Shown in pieces: positions 46,890-54,154 of a DNA stretch of 64,000 nt (positions are counted from its first letter, which is position 1; the number at the start of each line of letters is the position of its first letter). The notes under the pieces were generated by a model, which had not been told where the DNA came from, searched no databases, and saw nothing but the letters and a program-made list of their open reading frames with translations. The stretch is from Flavobacterium sp. N3904 (lineage in GTDB: Bacteria; Bacteroidota; Bacteroidia; Flavobacteriales; Flavobacteriaceae): contig NZ_CP110009.1 of NCBI RefSeq assembly GCF_025947305.1, positions 3,389,501-3,453,500 on the forward strand, read 5' to 3'. A program made the translations under genes and the position numbers.

Positions 46890-47810
46890 ATGACCACAAA
46901 CGAAATTAAAATCATAGGAGTTGGCGGAGGTGGAATCAACGTTCTGCAGTCTATTGCAAAAGGTAACATCAAAAATATAGATTACATTGTTTGCAATACC
47001 GATGCCCAGTCTTTGGGAAATAGCCAAATACAACATAAACTACAGATAGGGACTGCAACGACAAAGGGGGCCGGAACTGAGGGAAATATTGAACTCGGAA
47101 GGCTTTCAGCAATAGAAAGTAAACAGCAAATTGAGCAGTTGTTTGATGAGAATTCGAAAGTGGCCATTTTTATTGCTGGCTTAGGAGGAGGAACCGGAAC
47201 CGGAGCCATTCCACTCATGGTAAAGATTGCCAAAGACAAAGGGCTATTTACCATTGTAATCGTTTATACACCATTTACGTTTGAGGGCAAAAACCGTGAT
47301 AAAATAGCAGAAGAAGGAATTGCAGAACTAGAAAAACAGGCTGATTTTACATTTGTCATACACAATAATAAAATTTTAAAAGCCTATGGTAATCTTGGTT
47401 TTAAAGCAAGTTTTGGCAAACCAGATAGAGCTATTGGACAATTAGTAAAATTGTTGATACCATCTGGCTCTTCAAAGATTGATAATATTGATTTGAAAAT
47501 CATTACAAAAAAAATACAGCAAGGCCAATCTGTTTTCTTTGGATTTGCAGAAGCTCATGGGGAATACAGGGAGAAAAAAGCAATTGATGAAGCTTTGAAA
47601 AATGCTTTATCTGATAGAGAAAATATTTGTGGTGTCAAAAATATCTTTGTCAATTTTGGTAGTGGCACAACCGAAATCACTATTGATGAAATAGCTGAAA
47701 TCAACGAAGTTATTCAGCACAATGTAGGAAGCAACGCCAATATAAACATGACGGTTGAAGAAGATATCACTCTCGGTGATTCTATTTCAGTGGCGATAAT
47801 TGCTTCTTAA
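46890..47810 (+). CDS. Divergent FtsZ/tubulin-superfamily GTPase
   Basis: A 306-residue FtsZ homologue: 'GVGGGGINVLQSI' (11-22), 'NTDAQSL' (36-42), and the tubulin signature GGGTGTG at 99-105 ('GLGGGTGTGAIP'). The synergy-loop region reads 'DNIDLKIITKK' (198-208). Asn199 and Asp201 match FtsZ Asn and Asp, but the second loop Asp (E. coli Asp212) is Ile204, so GTP hydrolysis on polymer contact may be altered. The variable C-terminal linker and the peptide that binds FtsA/ZipA are absent. It is clearly not the housekeeping gene of the dcw cluster. It may form filaments, disturb the host Z ring, or remodel membranes. Confidence 0.9.
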   Translation: MTTNEIKIIGVGGGGINVLQSIAKGNIKNIDYIVCNTDAQSLGNSQIQHKLQIGTATTKGAGTEGNIELGRLSAIESKQQIEQLFDENSKVAIFIAGLGGGTGTGAIPLMVKIAKDKGLFTIVIVYTPFTFEGKNRDKIAEEGIAELEKQADFTFVIHNNKILKAYGNLGFKASFGKPDRAIGQLVKLLIPSGSSKIDNIDLKIITKKIQQGQSVFFGFAEAHGEYREKKAIDEALKNALSDRENICGVKNIFVNFGSGTTEITIDEIAEINEVIQHNVGSNANINMTVEEDITLGDSISVAIIAS

Positions 47811-47994
47811 TTGCGTTCAATACTTGAATCTTTTTTAGCAAAAAGTTCTTTGTTTTAATCACATAACACAATTAAAAGAAAGATTGCTTTGTAGAAAGAG
47901 ATAGAACAAACGAGTTTTTTACAACGTAATCTATGAATCTACACAAAGCTTCTTTCTATACGACTTTCAATTTTTGGACTTATATTTTTTCTCT

Positions 47995-48029
47995 CTGTCG
48001 TCTCTTGGCAGAGTACCAAGATACTTTTG
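47995..48029 (+). promoter_or_regulatory. Shared operator plus -7 box, site 5 (Asp-box microprotein)
   Basis: CTGTC-gtctctt-GGCAG at 47995-48011, 10 bases, TACTTTTG at 48022-48029 (perfect -7), 37 bases before the ATG at 48059. Confidence 0.65.
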
Positions 48030-48058
48030 CTGTACTAATAATTTAAAAACACTATTTT

Positions 48059-48289
48059 ATGGGACTTATGATTTCTAGGGGAAAGGAACTAATCCGAATT
48101 AACCCTGCCAACAGACAAAAATTGGAGTATTCAACCAATGAAGGTAGAAGCTGGATGCTTCGTCATTCTGGTTCCTCCAACGGAGATTTTATCGAACTAA
48201 ATGACAACGGCAAAGAAATTCTGGCAACCACCACAAAGGGAATTTACTATTCCACTAACGACGGTAGAAGCTGGATGAGGAGAGGATAA
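48059..48289 (+). CDS. Microprotein with two Asp-box (BNR-type) repeats
   Basis: A 76-residue protein with two copies of 'YSTN(E/D)GRSWM' at residues 24-33 and 64-73. Each fits the Asp-box pattern S-x-(D/N)-x-G-x-(S/T)-W, found as beta-hairpin turns in sialidase-type propellers. Two copies cannot make a propeller alone, so it may oligomerise or bind a partner. No signal peptide, so cytoplasmic. It has its own copy of the shared promoter and lies between the FtsZ-like gene and a hypothetical gene. Confidence 0.7.
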   Translation: MGLMISRGKELIRINPANRQKLEYSTNEGRSWMLRHSGSSNGDFIELNDNGKEILATTTKGIYYSTNDGRSWMRRG

Positions 48290-48465
48290 TCCAATATTCT
48301 TTTGAGAGAATATATTATTGTAATAAAGTCCAAATCGTCATAATATGCTATTGCGGCGGTTTGGCTTTTATATGATTTTTAAATAAATCATTGACCACCA
48401 TAACTAGGACAGCATCACTATAATATTTAGTTTTATAAAGCCTATTTTTTCAAGCTGTAATTTCA

Positions 48466-49029
48466 ATGCAAAATCTCAAAATCAATCTTCACGGGGAAAG
48501 TTGGACACTCACAAAATTCGAGTGCAGTGAGGCTGATTTAAACGAGTGCTTAAAAGTAGCGGGTAGAATGAAAATCCGATTAGTAGAAGCTTTATTAGAT
48601 CCATTTTTCTATTACAATCTAAAAATAAATTCCATTCCATCGGTAGAGTATTTGCCAGGCAATAAAATTAGTGGCTTATTAAACTCTCCTAAAAACCAAA
48701 TCGAAATAGTACTAGATGGCAAAAAGATAAAAAAACTTCACTTCAAAGATCTAAACCAAGAATTATTGCTTTTTCCATTGTACAATATCAATAAAACTGA
48801 AATTATAGAAGAGTACAGTCCGGGAATTTACGTAGAACAAAAAGCTATTGGGTTTATCGCCAGCTATGAAATAAAATTGGATAGCTTTGATATTGATAAT
48901 TTACAATTCAATTTATTGCAATTCAACGACAAACAGTTATTGCAACAACCTATCTATCAAAATAAAAATTTCCGCTTTAGAAAAAAAGAAACATTGCTTA
49001 TTTATCAAAATAGTTTTGAAATCCTTTAA
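48466..49029 (+). CDS. Hypothetical 187-residue protein
   Basis: A soluble protein starting 'MQNLKINLHGESWTLTKFEC', rich in beta strands and leucine, with no recognised motif. It follows the Asp-box gene by 176 bases; no shared operator is seen directly upstream, so it may be read through from the Asp-box promoter. A terminator lies about 220 bases after its end. Confidence 0.6.
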   Translation: MQNLKINLHGESWTLTKFECSEADLNECLKVAGRMKIRLVEALLDPFFYYNLKINSIPSVEYLPGNKISGLLNSPKNQIEIVLDGKKIKKLHFKDLNQELLLFPLYNINKTEIIEEYSPGIYVEQKAIGFIASYEIKLDSFDIDNLQFNLLQFNDKQLLQQPIYQNKNFRFRKKETLLIYQNSFEIL

Positions 49030-49058
49030 ACAAAAACAACAACTTCACGTTTACATAT

Positions 49059-49134
49059 AACACGGGCAATTTAGAGATCACTCTCCAATCGTTGGCTTTG
49101 TTGCGTTTGCCTATTCCAGTCGTTCGACTGCAAC
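49059..49134 (+). repeat. Dispersed repeat, copy 1
   Basis: Starts 'aacacgggcaat', continues with 'ctctcc', 'tcgttggctttgttgcg', and 'ttccagtcgttcg'. A similar stretch lies at 58121-58196 with the same order of blocks. Confidence 0.6.
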
Positions 49135-49249
49135 AAACCTATTTTCTACCCAAACTTGCTTAAACGCTTTAATCTTGATTATTCATAACTTTTTCAAATC
49201 TAGCATAAAATGATTCATAAGCAAAACCTTATGGACCACCAAAAATGGT

Positions 49250-49285
49250 AAACCTCCAAAGTCATTTGATTTTGGAGGTTTTTTT
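49250..49285 (+). terminator. Intrinsic terminator
   Basis: A 10-bp stem ('aacctccaaa' with 'tttggaggtt') around 10 bases, followed by T. Likely ends the plus-strand unit containing the hypothetical gene at 48466. Confidence 0.8.
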
Positions 49286-49562
49286 ATGGTTCGAAAAATT
49301 AACCAATATTTATATCAAATCCCTAAACACCTTAAATTAGTAGTGATGGAAGGTTCTTATAACGCAAGGTTACTTTGTTTTATTTGACATGATTTTATCA
49401 TCATCGTCTAAATTTATTCACTTGTCTAATAAAAATATAGAAGTCAAGAAATAAGAATTTGAATTAGAGAAAACTTGCAATTAGTCATTCTCATATTTCC
49501 ATTTCAATTTGAATCGGCTATAATCATATCACATATCAGTTACTAACCTATTTAGCAGTCTA

Positions 49563-49817
49563 TTAATCAGCACCAGCTCCTAATACCTGCAAAACACCAA
49601 CTATCCACATAATAGGTCTCCAAAGCACTATGAAACCTATAATTGACAATATTGAAAAAACAGACCAAAACCAAAAACCTCCTTCTTGGGTAAACACTGG
49701 AAACCATTTATGCAATAACATAAGGATACCAAATGGAATTCCAGCCAATACTACTACAAACCAAACAAGGCATTTTATAAAAAAAACGATAATATTTAAC
49801 AATACTTGAAATAACAT
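49563..49817 (-). CDS. Small membrane protein, 84 residues
   Basis: Two strong hydrophobic segments (about 4-33, 'VLLNIIVFFIKCLVWFVVVL', and 47-78, 'WFWSVFSILSIIGFIVLWRP') joined by a short loop with 'HKWFPVFTQEGG'. No family recognised. It follows the 66-residue glycine-rich gene by 64 bases on the same strand and probably shares its promoter. Two-helix membrane proteins of this size act as effectors or holin-like proteins in many defence systems; here that is inference. Confidence 0.65.
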   Translation of the reverse strand: MLFQVLLNIIVFFIKCLVWFVVVLAGIPFGILMLLHKWFPVFTQEGGFWFWSVFSILSIIGFIVLWRPIMWIVGVLQVLGAGAD

Positions 49818-49881
49818 AATTTTAGATGTGTTGTGACTTACGTCCGATTAAAAATAATTTAGTACTTTAGCTTTTAGAATT

Positions 49882-50082
49882 TTAGGACGAAGTTTCATCT
49901 TCTAAAGCCGTCAATAAACCGGTTACTAATAATGACAGGCCAACACCTATGATGCCTCCTGTTTGCGGATTTTTACCCAAATGATTTGAAATTGCCATAC
50001 CAACGGCAGCTCCAGAAGACAGAATCGTACTTAAACTACTAAAGTCCAGTTCTGTGTTTGATTTTTTAAATGGATTTTTCAT
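49882..50082 (-). CDS. Small glycine-rich hydrophobic peptide, 66 residues
   Basis: A basic start ('MKNPFKKSN'), two glycine-rich hydrophobic stretches ('LSSGAAVGMAISNHL' and 'GGIIGVGLSLLVTGLLTALE') and an acidic end. The layout recalls pore-forming peptides or holin-like effectors, but no family is recognised. It is transcribed divergently from the second WYL gene, from its own copy of the shared operator promoter. With the next small membrane gene it forms a candidate effector pair held off by the WYL regulator. Confidence 0.6.
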   Translation of the reverse strand: MKNPFKKSNTELDFSSLSTILSSGAAVGMAISNHLGKNPQTGGIIGVGLSLLVTGLLTALEDETSS

Positions 50083-50110
50083 AATGATTTGTTTTTAAAA
50101 GTTTATACTG

Positions 50111-50145
50111 CAATACTAAGTCAGCGGACTGTCAAATTGTGTCAG
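50111..50145 (-). promoter_or_regulatory. Shared operator plus -7 box, site 6 (small membrane pair)
   Basis: CTGTC-aaattgt-GTCAG at 50129-50145. Read on the minus strand, 10 bases then TAGTATTG (50118-50111), 36 bases before the start codon at 50082. Confidence 0.6.
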
Positions 50146-50173
50146 CCATAAATTATTTCTTAAAATAAAATGA

Positions 50174-50208
50174 CTGACGTATTTTGTCAGTAGAACACAA
50201 TACGTTTG
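50174..50208 (+). promoter_or_regulatory. Shared operator plus -7 box, site 7 (second WYL gene)
   Basis: Perfect inverted repeat CTGAC-gtatttt-GTCAG at 50174-50190, 10 bases, TACGTTTG at 50201-50208 (perfect -7), 27 bases before the ATG at 50228. The best match in the window. Confidence 0.75.
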
Positions 50209-50227
50209 TAATGTAAAAACAAGTCGT

Positions 50228-51136
50228 ATGAAAGAAAATCAGAGTTTAAACTTAACCCAATTGCGAAGAATAATTCTATTGTTGGCTTATTTAAAACGGC
50301 ATCCTTATAAAAGCAAAAATGAAATTTTAGATTATTTTGAAGATAATGATAAAGGTTTCAATGAACGTACTTTATACAGACTTAATGAAACATTGGCTAG
50401 AGATTTTGGGATAGAAATTGTATTTGATTATACTAATAATGGGTATTTCTTTGACGAAGAAAACAGCAGTAATCCAGACTCATTCTTGAGTTTATTAGAA
50501 ATTCTCACGACAGCTGAACTTTTCTCTACCAATTTCAAAGAAAAAAACAATGCTTTATCTTTTGTAGAATTCGAGAACAAAGCCGCAATAGAATTCATTC
50601 CTAATTTTAAAATCGTTTTGGATGCAATTCAGCAACAATTGCCTATAACTTTCAATCACAATAGCTTTTATCATTTAAAAGAGGAAGAATACACCCTAAA
50701 ACCCTATTTCCTAAAACAATATCAAAACCGTTGGTATGCCATTGGCGAAACTGAAAAAGGCTATCGTACTTTTGGAATTGACAGAATAGATAACATTTGT
50801 ATTGGCACTAAAAAATTCAAACCAAAAACCGAAGAAGCCAAAGACAAATTCAGCCATGTGATAGGTTTGAACTACGTGGATCACATAATGGAAAAGATAC
50901 ATTTGTCATTTCATAGTTCGCAGAAACTTTATGTTCTCTCGCTTCCTTTGCATCATACACAAAAGCAAATCAACACGAATAAAGAAAATACTTTTGATAT
51001 TGAATTGCGCATTCATCCTAATTTTGAATTCAGACAGCAGGTTTTGAAATATGGAAGCTTAGTTAAAGTATTGGAACCAAAATGGTTGGCGGATGAAATT
51101 AAAGGGGAGTTGAGAAAAGCGTTTGAGTGTTATTAA
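50228..51136 (+). CDS. WYL domain-containing transcriptional regulator 2
   Basis: A 302-residue regulator with an N-terminal winged HTH ('LRRIILLLAYLKRHPYKSKN', 'NERTLYRLNETLARDFGIEI'), a WYL domain ('LKPYFLKQYQNRWYAIGETE', 'TFGIDRIDNICIG') and a C-terminal WCX-like part ('FRQQVLKYGSLVKVLEPKWL'). It has the same layout and length as WYL regulator 1. The divergent region upstream holds two copies of the shared operator, one for each direction, so it likely controls itself and the small membrane pair. Whether both WYL proteins bind the same site, or form heterodimers, cannot be told from sequence. Confidence 0.88.
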   Translation: MKENQSLNLTQLRRIILLLAYLKRHPYKSKNEILDYFEDNDKGFNERTLYRLNETLARDFGIEIVFDYTNNGYFFDEENSSNPDSFLSLLEILTTAELFSTNFKEKNNALSFVEFENKAAIEFIPNFKIVLDAIQQQLPITFNHNSFYHLKEEEYTLKPYFLKQYQNRWYAIGETEKGYRTFGIDRIDNICIGTKKFKPKTEEAKDKFSHVIGLNYVDHIMEKIHLSFHSSQKLYVLSLPLHHTQKQINTNKENTFDIELRIHPNFEFRQQVLKYGSLVKVLEPKWLADEIKGELRKAFECY

Positions 51137-51269
51137 TATTAAAACACCAAAAACAGTAATTTTTTATATTTTTTTTAAAATTAACCCAACTCCATTAATA
51201 ACTAACACTTAATAAAAGCTAGACCTTGCATAAAAATAAAGTTTGATCTTTTAATTTTGCAGGCAAACA

Positions 51270-52325
51270 TTATAAATCTGAAGTATTTGGCTTCAATCCT
51301 GCAATCATTTTTTTAATATTTGGAAGCATCTTGTCTATGTTTGAGTTCATCTCTTGACAAATTGTCTCAATATTTTTTGACAACTTCTTTTCTGTATCTT
51401 CTCTTCCCCAAATTGCGAGTGAAATTAAATTAGTTGGAAAATACCACCAACAATTTCTGCTTTCAAAGGTTATGTTATCTAAAAAGGTGTTATTATGATT
51501 ATTTGCACTTAATGTATTTATTTTATTGCTAAAAAGACTATACATTTTTAAAGTTTTATTCACTTCATCAACAACTAGAAATCCTTTTGTTATGGTATCA
51601 AAAAAATCTTTTGATTCATTTTTTATTTGAGAAGATAAATCAGAACCATTAAAATAACCTGCTTTCTTTTTAATAATATCTACTTGTTTTTTATGAAATT
51701 TCTCAACTTCTTTTTGCATTATACTAATACATCGTTCAGGTAATCTTAAAGATATTGAATTCCAAAAATTTGAAAATATATTATCAATAAGCTCTTTCTT
51801 TCCAAATGTTTTTGAAAATGAGCCATCCCTTCTTATTTTTTCTTCGCTACAGACCTCTAAACAATCTACTTTATTTCCAAATTCATTTGACAAAACTTTT
51901 TTTAATTCATACAATTCCTCTTCTGTTACATTATCAGATTTGGTAAAGATTACTGTTACTTTATAATTTTCTTTGATAAATCTGTTCATTATTATTATTT
52001 CGAAATCTTCTATTCTATGCCCACTAGCTTGAATACAATAAAAAACAGAATGAAACCAATGTGTCGGGTCTGATGCAGTAGAACGCTTTATTAGTTCAGT
52101 ATTTAATTCCCTTAACCATTGTTCTGCTTTGTCAGCTTCAATGCCCCAAGAATCAAAAACCGTAACAGGCAAACCCTGTAAATCAAATTCAAGAGAGTGG
52201 AAACCATTGGAAGTAACCGGTTTTCCCGTACCTGTTTGAAATTTATTGTTTCCAAAAAGGTAATTACCTAAAGTGCTTTTACCTACACCTGTTTTACCCA
52301 TTAGGACAATGTTATATCTTGCCAT
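51270..52325 (-). CDS. GTPase of the 50S ribosome-binding/IRG-like type, soluble partner
   Basis: A 351-residue GTPase: G1 'MGKTGVGKSTL' (9-19), G3 'VFDSWGIE' (DxxG) and G4 'IFTKSDNV' (TKxD). The segment 'SVFYCIQASGHRIEDFEIII' closely matches 'LVWYHIQASGHRVTEWDLNL' in the upstream gene, so the two arose by duplication. The C-terminal 150 residues are helical, without clear membrane spans. Its start lies 16 bases after the upstream GTPase stop; both are driven by the shared operator promoter. Paired GTPases of this kind occur in membrane-remodelling and defence contexts. Confidence 0.83.
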   Translation of the reverse strand: MARYNIVLMGKTGVGKSTLGNYLFGNNKFQTGTGKPVTSNGFHSLEFDLQGLPVTVFDSWGIEADKAEQWLRELNTELIKRSTASDPTHWFHSVFYCIQASGHRIEDFEIIIMNRFIKENYKVTVIFTKSDNVTEEELYELKKVLSNEFGNKVDCLEVCSEEKIRRDGSFSKTFGKKELIDNIFSNFWNSISLRLPERCISIMQKEVEKFHKKQVDIIKKKAGYFNGSDLSSQIKNESKDFFDTITKGFLVVDEVNKTLKMYSLFSNKINTLSANNHNNTFLDNITFESRNCWWYFPTNLISLAIWGREDTEKKLSKNIETICQEMNSNIDKMLPNIKKMIAGLKPNTSDL

Positions 52326-52341
52326 ATATTTTGTGCTTTTT

Positions 52342-53436
52342 TTAGATTTTTGAATTGTCTTTCATCAATTGTTTGAAAATTGGCATAATATTTTTTAGGT
52401 AATCTTCTAATTTTACTTCTTCCCCATTTATAGCAAATTTCAAAATAGTAAAACATATTTCAGAAACTGAGTAACCTATCGCGGCTGTAACTGAGGCTGC
52501 AACAGCTCCAGTAATTAGTCCACCAGCAACGGTGCCTACTCCAGGAATAAGTTTAAATAATTCCCCTACAATCCATTTTCCTCCTGTCGAAATTAATGAA
52601 CCAATACTAACTGTTTTTAATAACGTTGGCATCAAATCTCCATAACCGTTCAAATCATACACATATAATATTCGAGCTACCATTCCTGCTTGACTAGCGA
52701 GTAAAATAGGTGCATCAGAAAATGGAATTGGAGAAAACCCAACAGCTGCATTTCCTGTTGTATGCTGCAAAATAATATTTCTAGCATTTTTTCTCTTCTC
52801 TTCTAAATTAACCTTCTGCGATTTAACAAATGCTAATTTGAGCGCTGGTTCTAAATTATCAGAAGACCATTTAATCAATTTTTCTAAATCAAGATACTTT
52901 GGTGTTACTTTTTCATTTGTTGTAACTTCAAAACAAGGAGTATTTGGTATCTCTTCAGCCAACAATTTCACTTCTTGTTCTGTCACTAAATCGCATTTAG
53001 TAAAAACTACGGCAATAGGAATATTGAGAGATTTAATTTTACTTATCAAATTCAAATCCCATTCAGTAACTCTATGACCAGATGCTTGAATATGATACCA
53101 TACCAAATGAATTTGCTCATCTACATTATTACTTTTAGATGCAGAAGCAAATTCTACTATTTTATTAATAAATTCATCGTTTGAGCTTATACCACTTAAT
53201 TCATACCCAACTGCATCGTAAAGAACAACAGCAGAGTTTTCTATTGCATATCTTATAATTTCTTGTGTAAATGGTTTTCCTATTCCAGTTTTAGCAATAT
53301 CTGTTTTAAAAATTAAATTAGTTAAAGAACTCTTTCCTACACCTGTTCCTCCTAACAAAAGGATATTAGGCTTTTTAACAGACTGTTCAATTTTTTTTAA
53401 TTCTTCATTTAATTTTTCTTGAAATGAATTTTCCAT
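52342..53436 (-). CDS. GTPase with C-terminal membrane region (DUF697-like)
   Basis: A 364-residue GTPase: G1 'LGGTGVGKSSL' (28-38), G3 'LYDAVGYEL' and G4 'VFTKCDLV'. From about residue 230 it has small-residue-rich hydrophobic segments ('LFKLIPGVGTVAGGLITGAV', 'AASVTAAIGYSVSEICFTIL') like DUF697-type GTPases that contact membranes. It is the first gene of a two-GTPase operon. Its promoter has the shared operator at 53484-53500. A dynamin- or IRG-like role in membrane sensing or remodelling is possible, but there is no dynamin-type stalk. Confidence 0.83.
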   Translation of the reverse strand: MENSFQEKLNEELKKIEQSVKKPNILLLGGTGVGKSSLTNLIFKTDIAKTGIGKPFTQEIIRYAIENSAVVLYDAVGYELSGISSNDEFINKIVEFASASKSNNVDEQIHLVWYHIQASGHRVTEWDLNLISKIKSLNIPIAVVFTKCDLVTEQEVKLLAEEIPNTPCFEVTTNEKVTPKYLDLEKLIKWSSDNLEPALKLAFVKSQKVNLEEKRKNARNIILQHTTGNAAVGFSPIPFSDAPILLASQAGMVARILYVYDLNGYGDLMPTLLKTVSIGSLISTGGKWIVGELFKLIPGVGTVAGGLITGAVAASVTAAIGYSVSEICFTILKFAINGEEVKLEDYLKNIMPIFKQLMKDNSKI

Positions 53437-53465
53437 TTTTTTTATAATTATTAATTTATTTTTTC

Positions 53466-53500
53466 TAAATATACCACATCAAACTACCGTTTTATGTCAG
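53466..53500 (-). promoter_or_regulatory. Shared operator plus -7 box, site 8 (GTPase pair)
   Basis: Plus-strand CTACC-gttttat-GTCAG at 53484-53500. Read on the minus strand, 10 bases then TATATTTA (53473-53466), 37 bases before the start codon at 53436. Confidence 0.6.
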
Positions 53501-53735
53501 TATAAAATTTATTTCGTAAAACTTCTTATTACTGCTTTAATCCCCTCATCCGCTTTTTTACAAAATATCCATAGTGAATTTATAATCAATTCCATTTTCA
53601 ACGATGTTAGCAGGATTATCAATCAATCTTCTATTTTTCTTTTACCTTTAGATTTGTTTGAGAAAGTAAGGGTTACTCCTATGTTTTTAGTACAAATAAC
53701 TATCAATACGGCAACTTCTAAAGCGATCATTCATC

Positions 53736-53975
53736 TCACCCTATTCTGTTCAAATCATCGATTTGTTCAAAAATAAATTCATTATGTACAGCAATTCTTC
53801 TGGAAAGGGTAACCAAATCTATAACAGACCAAACTCCCATGCCTCCTAAGGTAATCCAATACAAAAATTGAATTTTCCATTTGCCCAAATAAGCATAATG
53901 CAACCCAAAAAAGAACCACAATCGATAAGCGGTATCCAAAGATTTAATCTGTGATTCCAAATGATTTTTAATCAT
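53736..53975 (-). CDS. TM2 domain-containing small membrane protein
   Basis: A 79-residue protein with the TM2 pattern: two hydrophobic segments joined by a short turn ('FFFGLHYAYLGKWKIQFLYW' then 'GGMGVWSVIDLVTL'), with the typical 'G-x-H-x-x-Y-L-G' start and 'D' near the end. TM2 proteins are small two-span inner-membrane proteins of uncertain role. It is on the same strand as the GTPases but 260 bp upstream of them and has no copy of the shared operator. Confidence 0.82.
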   Translation of the reverse strand: MIKNHLESQIKSLDTAYRLWFFFGLHYAYLGKWKIQFLYWITLGGMGVWSVIDLVTLSRRIAVHNEFIFEQIDDLNRIG

Positions 53976-54103
53976 TTTTAAAATTAATTTAGTTCTAACT
54001 ATTTCCTTTTTTCAAAAATAAAAATTAAATTTCTCCTAAATTACTTAACCTACGAAAGCCTCTTTTTGCAGAATGAACACATCATTCTAAGCCATAAACG
54101 AGA

Positions 54104-54134
54104 AATGCTCTTACCTAAAATAGATAAGAGCATT
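54104..54134. terminator. Hairpin downstream of the sensor kinase gene
   Basis: A perfect 10-bp stem ('aatgctctta' with 'taagagcatt') around 11 bases, lying about 20 bases beyond the minus-strand stop. No long T-run follows, so termination efficiency is uncertain. Confidence 0.55.
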
Positions 54135-54154
54135 ATTCGTTTAAGTCAAAAAAA

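Larger units (their letters stand above)
49030..49562. other. Noncoding stretch with a dispersed repeat and a terminator
   Basis: About 530 bases without a gene. It holds a repeat at 49059-49134 that recurs at 58121-58196 and a terminator at 49250-49285. The remaining sequence to 49562 is AT-rich and featureless. Confidence 0.5.

Noticed and set aside
49831..49850. Short inverted repeat GAC-TTAC-GTC upstream of the 84-residue membrane gene
   Set aside because: The spacer is 4 instead of 7 and no -7 box lies at the fixed distance, so it does not belong to the shared operator family.
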